DNA from: a virus | IMG/VR virus record: IMGVR_UViG_3300046167_000476 | Coordinates: 1-64,000 of that record | Direction: 5' to 3' (one strand) | DNA: 64,000 nucleotides | Shown here: positions 7,610-16,116 of the stretch, one piece after another | How positions within the stretch are numbered: the first letter of the stretch is position 1 | Layout: each line of letters opens with the position of its first letter | The notes under the pieces: model-generated | The model's database searches: none | Seen by the model: only the letters and a program-made list of their open reading frames with translations | Told to the model about the DNA's origin: nothing | Position numbers and translations under genes: made by a program

Positions 7610-10030
7610 TTATCTAGGGTCGAATTGTTCTAATCCGAAACCACCTAGTGAGTCAAAACCTGAAGACTCAAAATTCTTGGGTAGTTCATCGTTCTGACGT
7701 TGTGCTATAAGCTCTGATTGTTGTGTAGCTTGTATTCTAGTTCTTTCGTCTTTACGATCTTCTATATCTTTTTCTTTTACTTTTTCAGCATCAGCTCTGG
7801 CTTTAGCTAACTGAATATTATAGTTAAACTCTTCGGCCATAAGCTCTTTTTTTATCTGAGCTTCAGTCTGCATACGTTGCATCTCAAATTGAGACTTACC
7901 TTGTTCTATTTGAAGAGTTGTTTGAGCTAATGCTTGTTGCTTTTGAACCTCAGCCATAGCAGCTTTTTCAGCACCCTGAGCATTTGCTTGAGCTTGAGCC
8001 TGTATATTCTCCATTTGAGCTTTTCTATCAGCCTCCATTTTCTGCTTACGTTTTATTTTAAGCATTTGGTTAGCTAACTTAATATTAGATATTTGTCTTA
8101 AATCTATAACATCTTCAAGGTCAATACCTCCAGACTGTAATGCTATCTGTATATTTCTTTCTAGTATTTGTTTTTCTTCTTCATCAGGCTCTAAATCCAA
8201 GAATATACCAAACTCGTGCATGTTTAGTTTTTCCACTTGCTCTAAAGTGTTTACATTAAAACTACTTATAGAGTTCATTAAAGCGTTTTTAGTTAAAGGG
8301 AAGTTCAACATATCAGCCGCTCTTAGACTTATATTCTCACATATCCTAACAGTGATATACATTAATGATTGAAGTATATGTTTAGTAGCTGTGTTTGATG
8401 CGGCTGCTGCTAGTTTTTGTAAACCAACTAAAGAGTCTTTTGCTGGTTGACTACCATCTCTAGCTTCATTAAGCCCTGTGACATCTCTTATCATTTGTAA
8501 GTAATACTGATAAGTTTGTATAAGCGCTTGTATCTTGCTCATACCTGACGATGTTTGTAATTCTTGTATAGGCACTTTAGCTCTGTTAGGATCACCATCT
8601 TGTGTTAATGATCTACCAACAATACTACCAGTTTGGAAGTACATATTAAGAGCTTCTTGCGGATTATAGTTTGTTCCGTTACCCAAATCAACCTCAGCTA
8701 ATCCATCTACATCCACAAAGACACCGTCTGGCACCATACGCGCTAATACCTGTTGTATCTTCAAATGAGTTAATTGTATCATATCAGCAAAACCAATAGT
8801 CTTACTGACTATACTTTCAACTCTACCTTTATACATCCTAGGAGCAGATATAGTGTAGTTCATGTTAACTCTAGTCTGATCACTAAAAGGTCTAGTCATA
8901 TTTTCTGCTAACTCCCATTTTAGCATTTTTTCATAGCCTAATATCTTAGCACCACTATATAATACCTCTATAGATCTACTAACTCTATTAAAGTTATCAC
9001 TTTCGGGTGGATCAAAAGTATCGTCTTTTTCTAAAGCTTTTTCTAAACCTTGATCTGTTTGTTTTATTTTAAATACTTGATTACTATATGTCTTGTATTC
9101 AAAATAAAGTACTTGTACGTTATCGTAGTTACCGTCTTGGCCATTGAAACTTCTATTATAGCTAGAGTCACCTGGAAATCTTTGTATCTCTATAAGATCC
9201 TCATCTGTTAAGTCTGGAAATTGTTTTTTAACTTCTTCCAACGAAACACTTTTTACTTCACCTACATAATATATATCCTCAAAGTTAGGGTCTTCAGTGT
9301 ATGAGTAAACCAAGTTAACTGGATCTACATAATCAACAGTAACTCCATTAGCTAAATTAAAATCAGTTTTACTTGCTCCAACACCTAATACTACTAAATC
9401 GTATGCTACTCTTTTCTTTACCTCTTCATACTTATTATAATCTAACACATTGTTTATAAGCTCTTCTTCAGCTATTTCTACAGCCTGCTTATATGTTAGT
9501 TGCATATGTAACTCAAGTTCCTCCTTACTTTTAGGTAATTGATCTTTAGGTACATTAGTTCTACTTAAGTCAATTCCAAAATTTTGCTGTGCTTCTTGTA
9601 TTAAGTCTTGTGAAAAAGCATCTTCAGCTAAATCAGAGGCGTGTTGTGTTCTTTCTTTTACAGCGAAAGGATCTGAAGCAAACGACTTTATTTCGTATCC
9701 CTTATCTGTCATCCCATTAACAACAATGTCAACAAACTTAGACAGTACAGCTACAGGTTTCCAGTCTAGATTTAAATAGCTTAAATCACCGTTTATAGAT
9801 AATTCATCTTTATACTTTTGCACGGATTGTTCTCCTCTGGCGTATAATCTTAATTTGTGAAAGTATTGCCAATTGCTTGCGAATCTACCACCAATATTAG
9901 TACCTCTATCACCCTTGAACCATTCATTTTCAATAGCTCTACCTACAGCATAACCATATTCTAAGGTTTGCTTTTCTGCGTCTGGTACTACCTGACTAGG
10001 GAAAGAACTGTTTGTGTTAGTATAAATCAT
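7610..10030 (-). CDS. Portal protein
   Basis: 806 aa. N-terminal and middle segments (NWQYFHKLRLYARGEQSVQK, LDWKPVAVLSKFVDIVVNGM, MIRDVTGLNEARDGSQP) match the portal family of large podovirus-like marine and crAss-like phages. The last ~180 residues are a long Gln/Ala/Glu/Lys coiled coil ending EQFDPR. It directly follows the terminase gene with a 0-nt gap and precedes the scaffold. The portal forms the dodecameric DNA channel at one capsid vertex. Length fits the larger portals of this group. Confidence 0.9.
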   Translation of the reverse strand: MIYTNTNSSFPSQVVPDAEKQTLEYGYAVGRAIENEWFKGDRGTNIGGRFASNWQYFHKLRLYARGEQSVQKYKDELSINGDLSYLNLDWKPVAVLSKFVDIVVNGMTDKGYEIKSFASDPFAVKERTQHASDLAEDAFSQDLIQEAQQNFGIDLSRTNVPKDQLPKSKEELELHMQLTYKQAVEIAEEELINNVLDYNKYEEVKKRVAYDLVVLGVGASKTDFNLANGVTVDYVDPVNLVYSYTEDPNFEDIYYVGEVKSVSLEEVKKQFPDLTDEDLIEIQRFPGDSSYNRSFNGQDGNYDNVQVLYFEYKTYSNQVFKIKQTDQGLEKALEKDDTFDPPESDNFNRVSRSIEVLYSGAKILGYEKMLKWELAENMTRPFSDQTRVNMNYTISAPRMYKGRVESIVSKTIGFADMIQLTHLKIQQVLARMVPDGVFVDVDGLAEVDLGNGTNYNPQEALNMYFQTGSIVGRSLTQDGDPNRAKVPIQELQTSSGMSKIQALIQTYQYYLQMIRDVTGLNEARDGSQPAKDSLVGLQKLAAAASNTATKHILQSLMYITVRICENISLRAADMLNFPLTKNALMNSISSFNVNTLEQVEKLNMHEFGIFLDLEPDEEEKQILERNIQIALQSGGIDLEDVIDLRQISNIKLANQMLKIKRKQKMEADRKAQMENIQAQAQANAQGAEKAAMAEVQKQQALAQTTLQIEQGKSQFEMQRMQTEAQIKKELMAEEFNYNIQLAKARADAEKVKEKDIEDRKDERTRIQATQQSELIAQRQNDELPKNFESSGFDSLGGFGLEQFDPR

Positions 10031-10858
10031 TTATTTTATTATTTTTGAAATACTTCCGTTGTTGTCATATCGATTAAAAGATAATTGCACTTTTTTCTTT
10101 TGTGTTCTGTATACTGGTGAATACTTATTTTTATTACAAGCCATAGCAGCAAGTCCAGAACTTATCGTAGCATCATGCTTTGTTCTATTATTTATATTAA
10201 ATCTTGCCCAGTCTTCAAGTGTTCTTTGAAAGTACATTTGTCCATAACCTTCTCCAGTATAACCAACATGATCTTCTATATATGTTTCTATAGAAGCTGC
10301 ATGGGCTTGTTTAATATCTTCACTAGAGTTTGGTATTCCACCAATTTCTTTTTCAGTTACAGATAATTTGTTATATGCTTTATCAGGTCTATTTATAGAG
10401 AAGTTTCTATAACCTCTTCTTCTTAAATAATATAGTAATCTAGGTTTATTATTCTCTGCTAGTATTGGCATACCATAGAAATGTAATGCCATTAAAACAT
10501 CTTCAAAAAATATCTCAGCTGTTTGCGGTCTAGCTATATACTCTAAAAAAAACATGTTAGATGGAGCATTATCCATATTAAACTTAGTTAAACCATGCAG
10601 AGACCCATTAGATCCTCTTTTATCTACTGTTCCTGATATATCGTAGCTATCACACCCAAAAGCGCCTATATGCTCGTTACCAGGATATTTAAGACCATTT
10701 TTTATAATAACATTGTTTTGCAAGTTCATCGATGGAATCCAAGACACGTAAAATCTACCATTGTTGTTTGGTTTAAATTCAACCATAGTGTCTTTAACAT
10801 CGCCCCTCCATTGGAAACTACCTCTTGTTACTAAGCTCTTTGTTTCTAACCTCTTCAT
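10031..10858 (-). CDS. terL: Terminase large subunit, C-terminal nuclease part (frameshifted from the ATPase part)
   Basis: Continuous in homology with the ORF at 10818-12260 but in the next frame. It holds the RNase H-like nuclease domain: HIGAFGCDSYDISGTVDKRG supplies the first catalytic Asp, ADIES-like IKQAHAASIETYIEDHVGYT follows, and HDATISSGLAAMA carries a late Asp. The natural protein probably reads ...FNEEVRN then LVTRGSFQWRG, so the break lies at about 10825-10850 and is one base. The apparent ATG at 10858 is thus not a real start. One whole gene of ~740 codons is the likely state. Confidence 0.85.
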   Translation of the reverse strand: MKRLETKSLVTRGSFQWRGDVKDTMVEFKPNNNGRFYVSWIPSMNLQNNVIIKNGLKYPGNEHIGAFGCDSYDISGTVDKRGSNGSLHGLTKFNMDNAPSNMFFLEYIARPQTAEIFFEDVLMALHFYGMPILAENNKPRLLYYLRRRGYRNFSINRPDKAYNKLSVTEKEIGGIPNSSEDIKQAHAASIETYIEDHVGYTGEGYGQMYFQRTLEDWARFNINNRTKHDATISSGLAAMACNKNKYSPVYRTQKKKVQLSFNRYDNNGSISKIIK

Positions 10859-12260
10859 TGAAATCTATCTGTTCATATATCTTAGTTAGGTTATATAGAG
10901 ATAATTTTGCTTCATCTCTAAAAGCATGTTTTTCTGTTCTTGGAAACTGACGGTAGTATTCGTTTAAACCGTCTTGATCACTTTTTAAACCATCTACTTC
11001 ATTTTCCCAATGCTCTATTACTCCTGTGGTTATTAATTCACCACTTGGATCGACAGTTTCTTCACTTGGCGTATCGAATACAGGTACTCCATAAGCATCG
11101 ATGAATCCTTCGTAATTCCATTCCATAGGTATGAACAAACTATATAATCCTGAGCTAGTCTGTCCGTTGCGGTTTCTCTCCCTGACGTCTGAAGCATAAT
11201 ATAATTTTTTAAAATTAGAACCACCTTTCTCTAAAGCATTCGATGTACTACCCATCATACACTTTCCTACTATTCTTTTACCTAAACGTAAACAAGTTTT
11301 AGTAACCCTCCAGTTGTTTAGTATATTATCAGGTCTTTCCCACTTACCACTTTCATCGTGGACTAATAGTTTTAATTTTTCCCCGTCGTACGAGTTGTCC
11401 CCGGTGTTTTTCCAGTCGATCGTCGTATCGAGCCCTTGTCTTTCTTCGGAGGCGATACCTTCGTCAAGTTTTTTTCGCGTAAGTTTGGAGGCCGGGACCC
11501 TGTACGCAAGCTCCGTCTTCGGCCTGTCCATACCGTCCTGGATTGGTTTGAAGAAGAACGGATAGTTAACTGAGATGGGTACGACCTTATCTGTAAACAT
11601 CTTTTTTGCATCCTGACCAGACTTTGATAAAATGCCGAATCTGGAGTCTGTTGATATTGTAGCTTGATTAACCGTTTCGCCTGAGGCCATGAAAGAAAAC
11701 CCTGACCGTCTGTTCTTAAGATAGCACATTCCGTAACAACGAACATCTGATTTACAAGCTTCCCAGAATATAAAGAATAGTCTGTTTGATTCCCTATAGT
11801 CTGCTGCCCCAACATCAATCTTGGACCACTGCAAGAACATATAGTGAGTGCCAGTAATATAGTTACTATTACCATTATTTTTGAACCAAAAACCTTGCTC
11901 TCTTCTTTTAAACTCTTCGTCAATATAATCATACCACTTTTCTTTAAATGCGTTAGGATATTTCTCCCAGTCAAATACGCTCTTTATCTTTAAAAGCTCT
12001 TTAGGGTAATCTAACTTTTCCCATTTTTGCTCTTGTTTTTTTCTCGAACGCTCGTATATGTTTTCAGGTTCTAAAGGTAAACCTATAACTAGGTTTTGTA
12101 TTTGTATGACATCACCTAAAGTTCCGTCTTTACTTATTATAACTATATCGTGATCAGGATTATAACCATAACTCCACTTTTTGTGTCTGTTATTTTTCTT
12201 TATAACTGATGGCTTAATATAATTATCTAGTGTTTTTACTAATGTCTGCTCGTACATCAT
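10818..12260 (-). CDS. terL: Terminase large subunit, N-terminal ATPase part
   Basis: 480 aa. Packaging ATPase: Arg/Ser/Gly loop KNRRSGFSFMASGE is the Walker A-like site, and LKLLVHDESGKWERPDNILN carries the Walker B Asp-Glu (about residue 301). YITGTHYMFLQWSKIDVG is a conserved large-terminase segment. The reading frame ends in LSNKR just where homology to the nuclease domain continues in the other frame. A ~180-bp stretch (11385-11560) is over 50% GC with unusual codons although the protein motif is intact. It overlaps the upstream small gene by 4 nt. Confidence 0.88.
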   Translation of the reverse strand: MMYEQTLVKTLDNYIKPSVIKKNNRHKKWSYGYNPDHDIVIISKDGTLGDVIQIQNLVIGLPLEPENIYERSRKKQEQKWEKLDYPKELLKIKSVFDWEKYPNAFKEKWYDYIDEEFKRREQGFWFKNNGNSNYITGTHYMFLQWSKIDVGAADYRESNRLFFIFWEACKSDVRCYGMCYLKNRRSGFSFMASGETVNQATISTDSRFGILSKSGQDAKKMFTDKVVPISVNYPFFFKPIQDGMDRPKTELAYRVPASKLTRKKLDEGIASEERQGLDTTIDWKNTGDNSYDGEKLKLLVHDESGKWERPDNILNNWRVTKTCLRLGKRIVGKCMMGSTSNALEKGGSNFKKLYYASDVRERNRNGQTSSGLYSLFIPMEWNYEGFIDAYGVPVFDTPSEETVDPSGELITTGVIEHWENEVDGLKSDQDGLNEYYRQFPRTEKHAFRDEAKLSLYNLTKIYEQIDFNEEVRNKELSNKR

Positions 12261-12526
12261 TTAGACCTCCCTTCCGCAAAACCTTTAAAAGGTTTTTCTT
12301 TAGCGTTTTCAGTATCATTTATCATACTCTTCTCCTCTTCTATTCGAGTGAGTATCTCAAAAGCATCAAATATAGCTAGTTTCTTTGTAGCTGCTGCGTT
12401 CTTCAATCTATCAGCAGTTATATCATCACCTGAATCTACTATAGGTTCCTTAGCTACTTTTATTAATTCCTCAACTGCTCTTTGCCCAGCTTGGATTATA
12501 TTGAGCTTGGTTTTCTTTGTGCTCAT
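12257..12526 (-). CDS. Small protein upstream of terL, candidate small terminase subunit
   Basis: 89 aa, helical (NIIQAGQRAVEELIKVAKEP and LKNAAATKKLAIFDAFEILT), overlapping the terL start by 4 nt. Position directly before terL is where the DNA-recognising small terminase usually lies, and the length allows a helical oligomer, but no HTH motif is clear. Conserved in related marine phages from memory. Function unproven. Confidence 0.45.
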   Translation of the reverse strand: MSTKKTKLNIIQAGQRAVEELIKVAKEPIVDSGDDITADRLKNAAATKKLAIFDAFEILTRIEEEKSMINDTENAKEKPFKGFAEGRSK

Positions 12527-13079
12527 ATTTAATTACAATGTCTTTTGATTTCATACAATATAATAATTCATCGTTAACGACAAATTCAAATTCGCTGTTA
12601 GGTGTAAAACCTATAACATCTCCTTTGTTTATTTTAAGAGCTTCTAAGGAGCTATTACCATATCTTAGTATTCCAATATGGTTTTTACGCTTCTTTAACT
12701 CTAACTCATCCTTACTAATTATAGGTGCCACAAAGCATCTATTATTGAAAGGTTTCCACGAGTTGTCTTTACCATATAAATATATTTGATCTAATTGACA
12801 AAAATATTTATTATCTTTAAAGTATTTACTGCTATTTACCTCTTTACCTTTTTGGTTGTAGTATCTTCTAAATACATTGTGGTGAATAATAACCTCATCA
12901 CCTACTTTTATAGGGGTTTTAAAGGCTATTGGCACAGATATTACTTTAGCTTTATTATTTATAAATTTGTGACTTTCTATTTTGGAATTTAAAACTAATT
13001 TCTTGTCACCTATTTTTAACTCGTTGTCGTATCTTTCTCCTACTGGTTCTACAATAAAGTCATATACACTTCTCATCAA
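12471..13079 (-). CDS. Tandem GroES-like (co-chaperonin fold) protein
   Basis: 202 aa. The first half (VYDFIVEPVGERYDNELKIG ... AKVISVPIAFKTPIKVGDEV IIHHNVF) has the GroES pattern: a Pro-Gly near the start, a long excursion, then V-I-S-V-P and the VGDEV-I-I strand. The second half repeats it (FVAPIISKDELELKKRKNHI ... KGDVIGFTPNSEFEF). Two GroES-like barrels in one chain is unlike the 10-kDa co-chaperonin and unlike the separate GroES at 17435-17695. A co-chaperonin function for capsid folding is inferred. It overlaps the next small gene by 56 nt. Confidence 0.5.
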   Translation of the reverse strand: MMRSVYDFIVEPVGERYDNELKIGDKKLVLNSKIESHKFINNKAKVISVPIAFKTPIKVGDEVIIHHNVFRRYYNQKGKEVNSSKYFKDNKYFCQLDQIYLYGKDNSWKPFNNRCFVAPIISKDELELKKRKNHIGILRYGNSSLEALKINKGDVIGFTPNSEFEFVVNDELLYCMKSKDIVIKYEHKENQAQYNPSWAKSS

Positions 13080-13303
13080 TACTGAAGATCATACTCAATG
13101 GATATTGCCATGTTAGAATTAAACTTCTTCCATGGCATTACCTCATTGTTTTTTTTGATATGTATATTATAAGAATTGTCTTCTTCGTCTAGCAGTATAT
13201 AAGCTATCCTGTGACCGCCATAAACTTCTTGACCTACAGAGTAATGCATCGCATCATTTTTGTAGTCTGAACCTATGCTTATCTTTCTTATAATAGAACT
13301 CAC
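13076..13303 (-). CDS. Conserved small late protein, 75 aa
   Basis: Contains MHYSVGQEVYGGHRIAYILL and PWKKFNSNMAISIEYDL, a beta-rich pattern I recall as a conserved small protein of marine Bacteroidetes phages beside terminase genes. It overlaps both neighbours by a few bases (ATGA-type coupling). Function unknown. Confidence 0.6.
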   Translation of the reverse strand: MSSIIRKISIGSDYKNDAMHYSVGQEVYGGHRIAYILLDEEDNSYNIHIKKNNEVMPWKKFNSNMAISIEYDLQY

Positions 13304-13560
13304 TATTCCGCTACTTGAAGAGTTTTTGATTCTTCAGCTTCTACCTTTTCAAAAGATCCATCAGCTAAGTTTACAGTGATATCACCGTATTGTTCCTTTA
13401 ATTCTGATTTAATTTCTTCTAACGCTTTAGCAGCTTCAAAATGTGCTCCTAAGAATTCTGCTTTTTTAGCTTCCAAGAAACCGATTTCAACTAATATAGC
13501 GTTAACCTTTCCTTGTCCTTCTTTTACTGATTTTAATTGTTCTTCTGTTAATTTTCCCAT
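13303..13560 (-). CDS. Small coiled-coil protein, 85 aa
   Basis: Predicted helical over most of its length (LTEEQLKSVKEGQGKVNAIL, LEEIKSELKEQYGDI), with a short beta hairpin (ITVNLADGSFEKVE) before the end. The pattern resembles small prefoldin-like coiled coils, but no family can be named. Start and end overlap neighbours, so it is translated as part of the late operon. Confidence 0.6.
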   Translation of the reverse strand: MGKLTEEQLKSVKEGQGKVNAILVEIGFLEAKKAEFLGAHFEAAKALEEIKSELKEQYGDITVNLADGSFEKVEAEESKTLQVAE

Positions 13561-13643
13561 TTTATTTAATTTAATTGGTTATTTTTATATATAATCACAC
13601 TGTTTATTGTAAAATTACTCATTACGTAATTACTATACTTTAT

Positions 13644-13934
13644 TTACTTCAAAGCTACTATGTCAGTAGCAGTAGTACCTGTAGATAAAACATAGTCCAC
13701 AATCACATTTAAAACCGATCCACTTTGAACGTTTTTAAATATAATAGCTTCGTTAGCTGTTGGAAGCCCTGAGCCAGAAGCCCCTGTTACACCAGAAAGT
13801 ATTACCTTTACATCACCACCGGTTCCTACGTACAAGCAAGAACTTTTTAAGTTAGTTGCTACACTTATTGTGTCGTTTTTAGTTACACTAGTAGCAAAAG
13901 TGCCAAAGTCTGGTTGATTTGCGTATTGTCCCAT
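13644..13934 (-). CDS. Small structural protein, 96 aa
   Basis: N-terminus GQYANQPDFGTFATSV, then CLYVGTGGDVKVILSG and VDYVLSTGTTATDIVALK. This pattern (GTGGDVKV, VDYV.STGT.A.D..AL) is shared with small virion proteins of marine phages, probably a capsid-surface or spike-base component. An AAAT-repeat leader precedes the start and there is no Shine-Dalgarno sequence. Confidence 0.6.
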   Translation of the reverse strand: MGQYANQPDFGTFATSVTKNDTISVATNLKSSCLYVGTGGDVKVILSGVTGASGSGLPTANEAIIFKNVQSGSVLNVIVDYVLSTGTTATDIVALK

Positions 13935-13943
13935 TTTTTTTAT

Positions 13944-14351
13944 TTATTTATTTTTATTGAATAGTGGCCCTAGTTTGTCCACAATTTTTTCACCACTCCT
14001 ACCTATTACATAACCTCCAATACCTATTTCCAGTAAACCCCAAAATTGAGGTTCTAATGTAGGTGTTATTAGCTGTGCTGATAGTTGTGATATAAATTTA
14101 GTGTATATAATTATAAAACCAAACGAAAGCATAAGTATTGGTCTCCAACTTCTCTGTAACCAATTACCACTAGCTTCAGCTACAATAATCTCAGTCTGCA
14201 TTTTTTGGAGTTCTAGCTGAGCATCTTGTAACACTTTAAATATTTCATTTCTAGCATTTAATCTTTCTTCCTCGCTAGTGAATAGGTTGTCAACCACATC
14301 ACCTACCTGTTTAAAAACTTTAGTACTGAAAAATTCTAATATTTTTTTCAT
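13944..14351 (-). CDS. Holin (GTA_holin_3TM-like)
   Basis: 135 aa. A cytosolic helical N-terminus (FTSEEERLNARNEIFKVLQD) leads to WLQRSWRPILMLSFGFIIIY, a hydrophobic segment at ~67-88. A second follows at ~103-120 (FWGLLEIGIGGYVIGRSGEK). The motif GNWLQRSWRP is typical of the three-TM holin family found in gene transfer agents and marine phages. It would permeabilise the inner membrane and release the M15 endolysin encoded at 16117-16476. It overlaps the preceding gene by 1 nt. Confidence 0.8.
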   Translation of the reverse strand: MKKILEFFSTKVFKQVGDVVDNLFTSEEERLNARNEIFKVLQDAQLELQKMQTEIIVAEASGNWLQRSWRPILMLSFGFIIIYTKFISQLSAQLITPTLEPQFWGLLEIGIGGYVIGRSGEKIVDKLGPLFNKNK

Positions 14352-14635
14352 TACATACGGTTAGGGTCGTAGTTTAATTTACCATTTTTAGTAATAGGTC
14401 TCGTTTTGCTTCTGCTAGTATCAAGATTTTTATCTAATTTCTTGAGGTTATCCCCAACTTTTTTTAAACCTCTTGTAACCATATTACCATCCTTGTTTTC
14501 GTCTCCTAATATAGTGTCGCCACCAAAAATTCCATCTGTGTTTTTCTTTGGGCTTGGATCTTCTAATAAGTTTGGTGATAATCCTCTTCCTGTCTTAGGC
14601 ATGTTCATTCTACCTGGTGATTGTTTATAAGCCAT
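14351..14635 (-). CDS. Small, probably disordered protein, 94 aa
   Basis: Rich in Lys, Gly, Asn and Asp with no predicted core (GRMNMPKTGRGLSPNLLEDP). It lies in the lysis region and is translationally coupled to the holin (1-nt overlap). An ATTT tandem repeat (14637-14656) lies directly before the start codon. No function recognised. Confidence 0.55.
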   Translation of the reverse strand: MAYKQSPGRMNMPKTGRGLSPNLLEDPSPKKNTDGIFGGDTILGDENKDGNMVTRGLKKVGDNLKKLDKNLDTSRSKTRPITKNGKLNYDPNRM

Positions 14636-14666
14636 AATTTATTTATTTATTTATTTTTTAGTTTGT

Positions 14667-14975
14667 TTATGAATTTCTATACGCCTCAGCTTCCCAAGGT
14701 AGGTTTTTAGCTCCTTCTTTCATTTGAGCTCTTGAATATTTTTTACCTTTCCAATAAACGTAATTATTGTCATAGTCTAAGTCACCACGCTTCATTTGGC
14801 ATATATGTACCATTTCGTGATCTATAACACTTTGTTCTTTATCGGCACTTAAATTCTTATTAAGTATTATAGTACCATTGTTGTTGGCTTTACCTAAGAC
14901 ATTATCCTCCATATCTACTCTATATATAGGTGTATTGTTAATTGAATAAGGTGGATTGTCCAGTTTAAATGCCAT
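14667..14975 (-). CDS. Small HExxH metallopeptidase-like protein
   Basis: 102 aa. DHEMVHICQMKRGDLDYD gives the zinc-binding motif H53-E54-x-x-H57, and PWEAEAYRNS near the end supplies a likely third ligand Glu. The spacing (HExxH, ~40 residues, E) is like the minimal gluzincin proteins seen in many marine phage structural or lysis clusters. It sits between the holin and endolysin genes. It could be a second lysis enzyme, a virion protease or a proteolysis factor; which one cannot be told here. Confidence 0.65.
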   Translation of the reverse strand: MAFKLDNPPYSINNTPIYRVDMEDNVLGKANNNGTIILNKNLSADKEQSVIDHEMVHICQMKRGDLDYDNNYVYWKGKKYSRAQMKEGAKNLPWEAEAYRNS

Positions 14976-14997
14976 GAATTTTTTAGTTTATAATATA

Positions 14998-15027
14998 ATA
15001 GCAAGGAGCTTTTAAACTCCCTGCTAT
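14998..15027 (-). terminator. Strong intergenic hairpin
   Basis: On the minus strand ATAGCAGGGAG pairs with CTCCTTGCTAT (11 bp, one G.U) around TTTAAAAG, immediately after the stop of the 15042-15335 gene. This is the most stable hairpin of the late unit. Only a weak A/U-rich tail follows, so it is a terminator or an mRNA 3'-end stabiliser. Confidence 0.6.
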
Positions 15028-15041
15028 ATATTGTTTAGTAA

Positions 15042-15335
15042 TTATGCTATAACTACTGCAGTTATCTTAACGCCTGTACTGTTTTGTACAATTGACATGA
15101 TACCACCTGGATTAGCAGTAATTGCTTTTTGAACAGCTTCTGCCCATTCCTTAGCTTTTCCAGTTACAGTAAATAAGAAACTTTTTCCAATACTGTTGTA
15201 AACTGTAAATTTGTTTGCATCTCCAGTACCATTAGCTAAACCTTGTGCTACTGATACAATCTCTCCTAATAATAAATCAGAAGTTAAGTTAGCTACATTT
15301 ACGTCTGCAGCTTTAATTTTAATGTAATTTGCCAT
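15042..15335 (-). CDS. Small structural-like protein, 97 aa
   Basis: A beta/alpha protein (IKIKAADVNVANLTSDLLLG ... EWAEAVQKAITANPGGIMSI) ending VKITAVVIA, with regular, high-expression codon use and its own hairpin terminator. It resembles abundant small virion or DNA-mimic proteins of marine phages, but no family is certain. The TGTTAAA tandem repeat lies 11 nt before the start. Confidence 0.55.
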   Translation of the reverse strand: MANYIKIKAADVNVANLTSDLLLGEIVSVAQGLANGTGDANKFTVYNSIGKSFLFTVTGKAKEWAEAVQKAITANPGGIMSIVQNSTGVKITAVVIA

Positions 15336-15345
15336 AATGTTTTTT

Positions 15346-15372
15346 TGTTAAATGTTAAATGTTAAATGTTAA
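15346..15372. repeat. TGTTAAA tandem repeat in a 5' leader
   Basis: Four nearly perfect copies of TGTTAAA directly upstream of the 15042-15335 gene (minus strand TTTAACA). Copy number could vary and tune the leader length. Confidence 0.8.
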
Positions 15373-15405
15373 TGTTTGGCTGAGTTTTATTACAGATCTC
15401 TACTG

Positions 15406-15828
15406 TTATTTATTATTTCTAGCTTTTCTAGCCTTAAGCTTATCTACTCTTCTTCTTTTTGCTAGTGCTTTTGAGTTAATACCTTTCTCTGCACCATCCC
15501 CTGCTTCTATGCCTTCCTTAGTTTGTCTAGCTATTTTTTTATCCAACCTAGCGTTTCTTTTAGCTTTACGTTCGTTTTTGCGATCTTCTCTTTTTACTTC
15601 ACGTTTGGATTTAGGAGCTTCTTTTTTAGTAGGTTTTGATTTATCTATTTTAGGTGTAGAATCTGATTTAACTCCTTTAGAAATACCTTCAGTCTTAACC
15701 GATTTAGCTACTTTATTTTTACCTGTTTTTTCAAATTCTTTTCTTCTCTTATACTTTGAAGCGTAAGCTTCCATGACTGGATCTTCAATTGTTTCTTTGT
15801 TAAAGAAAGGTGTTATTCTAAACGCCAT
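15406..15828 (-). CDS. Very basic Lys/Arg-rich protein, 140 aa
   Basis: More than a third Lys and Arg (SKREVKREDRKNERKAKRNA and LAKRRRVDKLKARKARNNK), probably disordered. It begins AFRITPFFNKETIEDPVMEA, a segment I associate with a small conserved late protein. A nucleic-acid-binding or charge-neutralising virion role is possible but unproven. Late operon, between the HExxH-region genes and the endolysin cluster. Confidence 0.6.
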   Translation of the reverse strand: MAFRITPFFNKETIEDPVMEAYASKYKRRKEFEKTGKNKVAKSVKTEGISKGVKSDSTPKIDKSKPTKKEAPKSKREVKREDRKNERKAKRNARLDKKIARQTKEGIEAGDGAEKGINSKALAKRRRVDKLKARKARNNK

Positions 15829-15833
15829 AATAT

Positions 15834-16115
15834 TTATTTTTTAGATTTATTTTTTTGACAAAAGTTTCTAGCAGCTTCTCTACTTCCAAAACCCCATTTT
15901 TTAAGCGCTTTAGCATATGGAGTAGGTTCTCCTTTAGCATTTTTCATAGCCCCTGACATTCCAGCAAACCTACAAGCAAAACCAACCCTTCTAGAGCTTG
16001 TGCCTTCAGTTAACCTTCTACCCAATGTTTTACCGGTTTCAGCCTTATGCTTTGAACGCATTTTTTTGTTTCTTTTCTCGTACGAGCTTTCTGTTATATA
16101 AAAAGGTGATTTCAT
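15834..16115 (-). CDS. Conserved small protein with FACRFAGM motif, 93 aa
   Basis: Contains RVGFACRFAGMSGAMKNAKG and YAKALKKWGFGSREAARNFC, a compact motif pair (ACRFAGM.G.M and KKWGFGS.EAAR.FC) found in small proteins of many marine phages and some T4-like viruses. I chose the ATG at 16115 (MKSPFYI), 1 nt after the endolysin stop, over an upstream start at 16157 that would overlap it. Function unknown. The two Cys and basic residues suggest a small nucleic-acid-binding fold. Confidence 0.6.
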   Translation of the reverse strand: MKSPFYITESSYEKRNKKMRSKHKAETGKTLGRRLTEGTSSRRVGFACRFAGMSGAMKNAKGEPTPYAKALKKWGFGSREAARNFCQKNKSKK

Positions 16116-16116
16116 A

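Noticed and set aside
11372-11974. 200-aa minus-strand ORF inside terL
   Set aside because: It is another frame of the terminase gene. The ATPase motifs lie in the 10818-12260 frame.
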